Shown piece after piece: positions 50,584-60,006 of a stretch of DNA of 64,000 nucleotides (positions are counted from its first letter, which is position 1; each line of letters starts with the position of its first letter). The DNA is from Strongylocentrotus purpuratus (taxonomy: Eukaryota > Echinodermata > Echinoidea > Camarodonta > Strongylocentrotidae). The DNA lies in NCBI RefSeq assembly GCF_000002235.5, contig NW_022145615.1:29363059-29427058 (forward strand), given 5' to 3'. The position numbers and the translations under genes were made by a program. The notes below the pieces were generated by a model. The model had not been told where the DNA came from, made no database searches, and saw nothing but the letters and a program-made list of their open reading frames with translations.

Positions 50584-53500
50584 CAAGTCACATTTTTTCC
50601 ATCTCACTGCATATCCTTGCATTTTAACTTCCATATTTGGAGGAGTAAAAGAACAGTAATGGAAAGAGAGAGATAGAGCAAGAGCGAGAGAAAAAAAAAA
50701 CAGATTGAGAGAATATTGAGCAGAAAGTACATGAAAGACAGAACGTAGACATGGATGACACAAACTTTATCTATAATTTCAAATAATTTTGATGTAGTCA
50801 TTATTTTGTGTAATGTCATATTCTTCTTTGCCGTTTACTTGTAATTCAATATTCTTAACATGTTTCTTTGGTATCTCTCACTTTTCCTTCCTTTTCCTTT
50901 CTTCTTTTTCTTGCGCTTATAAACATTAAAATTAAGCGCTTTATAAATATAATGTATTATTATTATCATAAAGTTGTTCAACATGTCTAAAGAGAGAGAG
51001 AGAGAGAAAGAGAAAGGGAAAGGGGAAGGGGGGGGGGAGAGGGGTAGGGAGAGAGAGAGGGGAAAAAAGGGAGGAGGAGGAGAGACTAATCTTACCAGCA
51101 CAAGTTGTTCCATCACGAGATAGCACCCAGTTTGGAGGACACTCACAGACGTAGGATCCCATGCTGTTGGTGCAGAGGCCACTAACACAGTATGTGCCAG
51201 GGTCCTCACATTCATTCACATCTAAATCAAGACAAAAAAACACGAGTATTCATTAACTAAAATTCTTGTATCAGAAAGTACTTTTGCATGTACCAGAAGC
51301 CTTTTTCGTGCCACTGTGTGTCACAGAAGCACCCACAGCAGATGGCTCACATAACAGAACTGTCCAAACTGATATATAAAATCAGAAAATAAAAAGACAA
51401 ATGAGAAGGAAATCTTAACAGTCTAACATCCTAACTTATCTTTTTACAACTTGATATCTTGAATTCAGAAGCCTCTTTGAGCATTGTTTTGGGGAACAGC
51501 TACAAAATATCCCACCACATAAATAATCCTAACCCTGACCCTGACCTTAAAACATACCGGTAGTACTGATGCATGGTGGGGTATTCTGCTGTTAATCTTC
51601 GTCTTCAATATGAAAAAACAGACAAGGATGCATGGATTCGACATACCTACGCAATTGCCTCCTTCTACATTCATTTGTAATTCGTAGGATGTCTGCAAAA
51701 AGGCCATAAGTGCTATACATTGTCGACGACAGTTCAGTTTTTGTTTTTAAATATCAAAGTACGTATGAAGAGCTCGGCTCCAAAAGGTACTACATGTACA
51801 TCGATAAATTCAAGTTCTGATAACACAATTCTTTAATTATCATAGTCAGCAATGTCAGTTTGGAATAATACTTTGGCTGATTATACTATTGTATGATACA
51901 AGTATGAAACCACTCTTTAAAATAATCTAAGTCTGCACAAATATTTTTCGTGAATTTTTTGTTTTTTAAATTTTAGTGGATGTAGTACCTTTTGGAACCG
52001 AAATTGGATGTAGTACTTTTTGGAACCTAAAATCTTTCATACTGTATGCAAGTTAAAATGCATGACTTAAATGAATATAGTACCTTTTGGAACCGAGCTC
52101 TTCATATAAGGGATACACTGAATGGACATACCTGTGCAATTGCCTCCTCCTATATCCAGCATATATCCTGGGTTGCATTCACATCGGAAGGTTCCTGGTA
52201 CATTGATGCACTGACCAAACACACAGATATCCGGGAAGTTGGAGCATTCGTCAATGTCTAAACAATTACAAAAAGATATTATATAAAGAATATGATACTG
52301 AAATTGTTAGGAAATCAACTTGAAAGGATCTTGGAAAGAACAATGAAGCTAACAATTGATGATGGGTCAGGGATTACTGTCCTTTTTTACTGGGCCCTGT
52401 TGCATAAAACTGTAACTTTGAAACTACCATGGTAACAGGGCTCAACAACCAATCACAATCAAGGTTTCCATGGTAGTTGCCATTGATGGCAAAGTTACCA
52501 TCAATGGTAAGTTTTGTACAACGGGCCCGGAAACAGATGAACAAATTTAAAAGGTTACTACGTATAGCAAGGAGACAAACAGATGATTAGTATTCAACTA
52601 TCTCGGGAATAGGAACACGATTGCCTCCTCTTTCCAACACTCAGATCATCACTGCCATCTTCCATAAGCCATCTAACACTTGCTTGCTTAAAAGTAAAGA
52701 TCAATGGTGATAAACTCCACTTATTATTGTGATGAAATAATTGGAGTAGAACTTACCTTCACAGCTGTCTCTGCGCTCGGTTGGATAGAATCCCATTTCA
52801 CATTCACACACATAACCACCGGGATTGTTGATACATTGCCCATTGACACACAGGGCTTGGTTCTGCATGCACTCATCCACATCTATTCAGATATCATAGA
52901 TAGAAAGAAGACAAAAAAAAAATCAAATTTAAGAAATCAATCAATAAAACGTTTTTATCATAGAATTATTCAATAGACTATAAACTATTCAATATTATAA
53001 CAAAGAACACAAAACATGACAATTTCCTCGACAGATACAAAAAAATACTGATACAAGGCCCTCTCTTATCTGAAAAATTTCCATGAAATAGCAATAAATG
53101 TTGTAGCGATTTTATGGATGTAAAGAAGAAAAAAACAAAATTAAAGAAATCAATCAATGTTATAACAAAGAACACAAAACATGACAGAGACAAAAAAGAT
53201 ACATGAAACAGGAGGCCTTCTCCTTAAAAAAATCTAATTGAATAGCAGAAATGTTGTAGCCAGTTTTAATATGGATACACCACCTATAGTAGCAGATATA
53301 AATGTGTTCCAGTGAAAAATGCAATATATTTTGACCATGTGATGCCTTTAGTTTATACATTAAACTCAATTTAAAAACAAATGGAAACTAAACCAACTTA
53401 CCTATGCACGAAAGACCATCTCCAATGAATCCTTGATTACATTGACACTGGTAGGAGCCAGGGATGTTCACACAGCGAGCATCTTCATGACAGTCATGGT

Positions 53501-56500
53501 TGGAGCTTTCACACTCATCCACATCTACGAGGAAAAGAGAAGAGGTCTTCGAGATTAACAAGCTCACATTCTGAAACATACTGGTAGTAAGTATTTAGTG
53601 CTTTACCAGGAAAGTTAATTTGGAGTCTTTGCATGCTTCACAGAAATAAACCGATGAAGATACATACTGAATTACCATGGAGATATTTGTTGCATCTTTA
53701 GTAGGTAAATGGAGTGCAAGATTTTGTACATGTAAAAACCCCTCAATATTTTCTTCAACAGCATGCAACTTTCTACAACAAGAGAAATTGTGATATCAAT
53801 TCAACTACAGTATGGTAGATATTAGCAGGGGTCAATGCTACATAAACAGTAAAATCTAAATATTTAATAAGTTCAATCTCCTCTATCTATGGTATCACCT
53901 ACTTAAGAGTAAGACTGGATTAAAAAAAGAAAACAAGAACTGTGATTCAAAGAACTTTTCTGATCAAAGATTGATCCAATAGGATTAAGCGTTCGCCTAC
54001 ATGTACTTATACAGCATATCATATATAGACAATTTTTCCTCCTTTCTTCAGAATTGTGATTTCCTGAACAAATATCAAAGTATAACTCGATGGGTTGTGA
54101 CTTACCTATACAGATGTTAGCATTCTCATCAACGATGAAGCCTGGGTTACAGCGACACTGGAACGAGCCGATGGTATTCTCACACTGTGAGTTGATGGCA
54201 CACTGGTGCATCTGTAGCATGCATTCATCAATGTCTACGGAGACAACAAGATTGAAGAAAAAAGCAATGTTAACCTTGGTTGTTTTTCACTTTTTGGAAC
54301 AACAGATAGATGAAAAATATATTTAGAGTTGAAAATAGTAACATAAACATATTTTCTGTGCTGTTTCTAAACTATTTTCTGACTATTTTATTTTGACTAG
54401 AGCATAACTAAATATGTCTTAGAAGGAAATGATTATGAAGATAGATAATGAAATACACCAATGAAACATATTTGGAAAGAACAGGATTGAACACTGGTCC
54501 TGAAACAATTTCAAAGTCAAGGCCTCCATGGCTTTGAGTAAAGTATTATGTCATTCCAGCCTAGTGATGCGCCGATGGAGCTTACTTCCGTGATAGCATT
54601 AATGGTGCTGTTACAAGTTAACTATTTCATCTTTATATGCACATTCTTAGAATCAAAAGTGATGTGAGTTCACTACTTGCTTTATTCGGGATACCAACTA
54701 CCGGTACATTATATACACTGTACACATTTTTACAATGAGTTTCTTCTGAAAAAGATGAGATTTGGATGCAATAGAAAGAATTTAAATGAAATGAAATAAA
54801 AAAGATCATGACACAAATTCAATTCAATTTTTTATTTTAAAGAATAAAGGATGAAACATTTCCCATCAGTTGATTATTTCTTATTCTAGAAACAACTGTA
54901 AGTTACCTGAGCATCCAGGAATGCCTGGTTTCATAGAGTATCCTTCAAAGCACTGACAGGTGAATGAACCCCGGGTATTCTTACAAACACCAGCAACGCA
55001 GACACCAGCATCTGTACTACATTCATCAATATCTATGTCGAAAGGAATATTGCAAAAGAAAAGCAAATGTAGTCAGTAACGATTAGTTTGGAGGCAATGG
55101 AAAGGAATTTTTGTTTTAACATCTGACAATTGACATGTGGACTACAGTTGTTACTTGTATATTATCAATTCAAGATAATTTCAATCTCTCTCTCTCTATA
55201 TATATTTGTCTGTCTGTCTCTCTGTCTCTCTCTCTCTCCTATTCAAACACACATGTGACTTAAATATTCTGAACCAATATTCACTTCATGTTTCCTGGAA
55301 GAAAAAAAGAAGAAAATGCAGAGAATGCTAATTAAAGAAAGATACTGTGCGCTGGGAATCAAAAGACATTTAGACAAACAACCTTCAAACAGAATTTGTG
55401 TGTCATTGGACAGAAGAGCAGTGAGAGATCTCAAGATAGTAACATCATCTCCATCTTCCTATCAAAAACCTTCAGCAGATGAAATGAAATAAAGTAAACT
55501 CTGCATAAGTTGAAATTTCCTTAATTTGAATCAACAATTTTTTATCAAACTATGCAAAACATGGGATATTTACACTTCAAATTTGGCATAAAACTTTTGC
55601 AGTCCCAACAGCTCCAACCTCTGTCGTTCACAAATACCGTAAACAGGCTGGTTTCAAATTCTTTAAGTCCTTAGCCCTGCGTCTCTGGATCAAACTTCCC
55701 TCATTCTTAAGAAATAGTACTTCACTAGATTTCTTCAAAAAACTGAAAACATACCTGTACAACACCTCTTAAATTGTTGATAGTCTTAAGAGACAGCGCC
55801 TTGTATCCTTTGGAAAAGGCACTATATAAATCCAATTGTTATTACTATTATTATTATTATTATTCGACTTCTGCCGATTGAACTGAACATTATCTTTACC
55901 TAGACAGCTCCTGAAGTCATCTGCTGGTCTGAAACCCACGAAGCAATCACATAGGTAGCCTCCCTCTTGATTCTCACACTGTCCACCACCACAGATATCA
56001 GGGTTGTCAGCACACTCATCAATATCTGAAAAGTTCATACAAAATGATACAATCAATGAATCAACAAGGGCTAAGAATTTTAAATAAATGATGTTGAACT
56101 AACCAAAGAAAAACATGAAATGACACTTTTAATATGAAATATTAATGTTCATGTACATCTAGAAGAACCATTTTGATGTCTTAATCTTAAAAGCACATGA
56201 AGAGTGCCTACATTCCTGAAAGCATTTGTCTTCATTACCTTGAAGCAGCACTTACACTGGAAGAAGAAGCATATTATTGTCATAACAATCAAGGCAATCA
56301 CATCAGGGACTGCTGGTGGGGCAAAGTCATGTGCATGGTAAGAAAAAAGCTGAAAGCTGAAACAGTAATTATTACACCAATCTAGATTATAAAGACAAAT
56401 ATTAAAATGGTAAGTGCTAAAAAAAACATTATACAGTACTCTATGACACTAAATCCACATCCAGAAAGGCTTTTGTGTAATTATGCAGACTATAAAAGAT

Positions 56501-59500
56501 TAAAAAGAGGAGATATTAGATAAAATAGAAGAAATATTGTCATCACTTGTCCACTGCAAAGAAAAGAACCATAGAAGCAAGCAACTCACCAACACATGTT
56601 CTGCCGTTGACTCTCAATGAATATCCAGATTGGCACTGGCATTCATAACTTCCTTGTGAATTGACACAGTTATGATCGCAGCCACCATTGTCCATATCAC
56701 ATTCGTTCATGTCTACAAGAGAAAAAAAAACAAGGAACACAAAGCTTTTTACAAGAAATATACTAAAATAAATCAAAAATATACAAACTGTAACCTTGTA
56801 CAGAAAGTGACAAATGTAAAATATAAAACAAATACAAGTTTTATTAACCTTTTCAGTTTTCAAAGTGTAAAAACCCTGCTCAAGTCAGTTTATGGAGGAG
56901 TTGCTCTTTTTTCTTATAACATGGAATGCATACACCTAAGATTACACTTCTAAAATTTAGTTGTGTCTAGACCTACAACAGAGAAGACAAAAGAAAATAT
57001 GGGAAGTCTTATAAATAAATACCGGTAGTGCCTTGTTAATAACTAAATTGTTTGTAGGGGTTAAAATGCAATTATCTTTGCGAAATATTAGATCATTTAT
57101 GTATTTCTAACCTGTAATGACTTTGTCACCTTCAATTATTCAATATGATTGTTTAATAGGAATTGATGATTACTACATTCCAAATAAAATGGTTTTAAGT
57201 TTATACATTATTTTGTAATTAATCCCTACCTTAATTAAAACTAGGATGTCAATATTCAGACTAGAAACAGTAAATGGATAAAACTTGAACTTACCTTCAC
57301 ACGCCCTGTAGTTTGCTGTTGGCCTGAATCCCGGATTGCACATGCATCGGTAGGTACCAACGATGTTGTGGCATTCACCGTTGGAGCAAATACCTGTGCT
57401 GATGGAGCATTCATTGATATCTGTTGGAATTCATAAAAACGAAACAGACCTTGGTAATAACATGGTTCTTCAAAATGTAATATGCATCAATGGTAGATGA
57501 CGTAAACTATGTAACTTACTACATTCTTTCCATCTTCCGGTAGATTTAATCACTTGTACATGTATATCTCTTCTGGGCCCCATTTCACAAAACCTTTTTT
57601 CAATGACGAATGACAAAAATCTGTGATAACTCTGCTGTTAACCAATCAGAAGCAAGGATTTCAGTAACTTATAACAAAAACTGTCATTTGTCACTGATGA
57701 CAAGTTTTGTGAAACAGAGCACTGGATCTTCCTTTACTCACCTTGTAAATATCTGAAGGTGCACAAAATTCTCAGTTTTTTAATGCAAGGGTTTGAGAAA
57801 CTAATTGATTCAGATTCCACCAAATTAGTGCATAAGTGCATTCTAAATCACTTTTCGCCAGAGTTTTAGTCCCTTTTTGTAAGTCTACCACTTGCTGCAT
57901 GTATCAGTAAACATAACACTTTGCTTTCTAAGTATGATAGACTTGATTGAACGCACATTCAAACCACATGAAAGCAAACCAAAACAACCAACCCAACAAG
58001 TTGCGTCAAAACTAACCCAATTGATCCATCAAATAATGAACCAATCAATCAACCAATGTAACAAAAATCAATCAATAATCCAATCAAATTTTGAAAAATG
58101 GATACAGTTTATGACTACTTAAAGAGACGGTTGAGTTCTGGGAAGAGGTGAAAAATAATTTGTGAGCGTTATCACTGTTACTATGCAAGTGTGGAAGAAC
58201 ATCAGAGAAAAAATGTTCCCTGAAAGCATGGCTCTTCAAATGCTTTCATATTCTAAATATGGCATATACAGGTGTGATATCATAAAAATCGGGATGGATT
58301 TTTATGTCACATGTTCGTGTAGCCCCATATACATTTTTCTGTGTACAGTGCTTGTAACTTTACAAAGACTAGGCAAAATGTCTTATCATTTTGATGATTC
58401 CAGAACCTTCCAGTACACACCAGTATATATATGCTAGAGGGTTAACCTTTTCTGATCGATTCCACAACGTTTCTTTCACAATGCAATTACATGACCAGAA
58501 CTCAACTTTATCTTTAATGAGTACTTACCCCTACAAGCCTGTCCATCTGGTGTCAGCTCTTGTCCCAAGGGGCAGTCACATCTGAACATTCCTGGTAAGT
58601 TAGTGCAGGAGCCACCTCGGCAGAGACCTGGTACTGTCTCACACTCGTTTATATCTAACATGATGGAAAACAAACATCAAACCATCACTCATAATCTCAT
58701 GAAATGAAAGATATTGTTGACTAGTCCACAAGCTACATGAACACAGGACCCCGTTGCACAAAACTTACCATTGATTGTAACTTTGCCATCAATGGTCACT
58801 GCCATGGAAACCTTGATTTTGATTGGCTGTTGAGCCCTGCTACCAATTGCAATTGATGGCAAAGTTACCATCAATTGTAAGTTTTATGAAATGGGGCCTA
58901 GCTGATAAGGAAATGTTGTGAAAGTGCAACAAAATAGTGATTGACATTCTTGGCTTATGATTTCATTACTAGAAATGTAAGAATTTCACACATATAATGA
59001 CTTCTGAAATTCTCAATCTTCATTATTATAATGTTAATTGTAGACATCAGCAACAATAATAGAAACAGCAAACCAACGACAAAAATCAATGCCAAACCTC
59101 AACAAACACAATGTTAAAACATAACCAATATTGACCACAATATTTTGTATTAAAAATTATTTTAAAAAATTGCTGTGTAACTGATAAATAAAATGATCAA
59201 TGATGCCAATCGAAGAAGAACAGCCAATTCATTCAGTCCTACATGTATTCATTGTCTGTGATGAGTTCGTACATACATACCCATGCATGAGCGCATAACT
59301 GGATGAGCTTCAAATCCTTCATAGCAGTTACACCTGAAGTCTCCAGGAGTATTCTCACAGGATCCATTCCCACAGGCACCAAATGTGATTCGACACTCAT
59401 CAATGTCTACAGAAAAGAAAGGTGTAAAGTTACATAGAAGAACTGCATGTATTACCCCATCTTAAAGCCTATCTGCACTAGTTTGGCCAGGAGGGATTAG

Positions 59501-59962
59501 AACTCCCTGCATGGTCACTGACAGGTGGTTATCTCATCAAAGTAGCTCTCAATTAACATGGGGAAATGAGGATCATGGAGGACCAATGGTCACCGATTAG
59601 GCACTGTTTGCTATATAGAGGGCGCAAGTAGCTATAAGTAGTACAGTGGGGCTTTTAATCATGATTATGCTCAGTGCTCATGTCTAAATCATCTTGTCTG
59701 TCATCATATCACGAGAAACCCGAAGGACTCAGTTGAAGTAAAATAATTTAGCCCTTAAACAGGATATTACAATATATTCCCACATTTTAATTAATATTTT
59801 TACAAGTTCAGAAAATGTATTTGATAACCCCTAAATTATTAGCTAGACAGCAACATCATTATCATCTACATCATTAGCATGCACAGGTTTCAGTATTTAA
59901 AAAAAAAATGATCATTACCATTTATATCATGAACAAGTTTACAAAAAAGAGAGGAGTATTAA

Positions 59963-60006
<44 letters not shown>

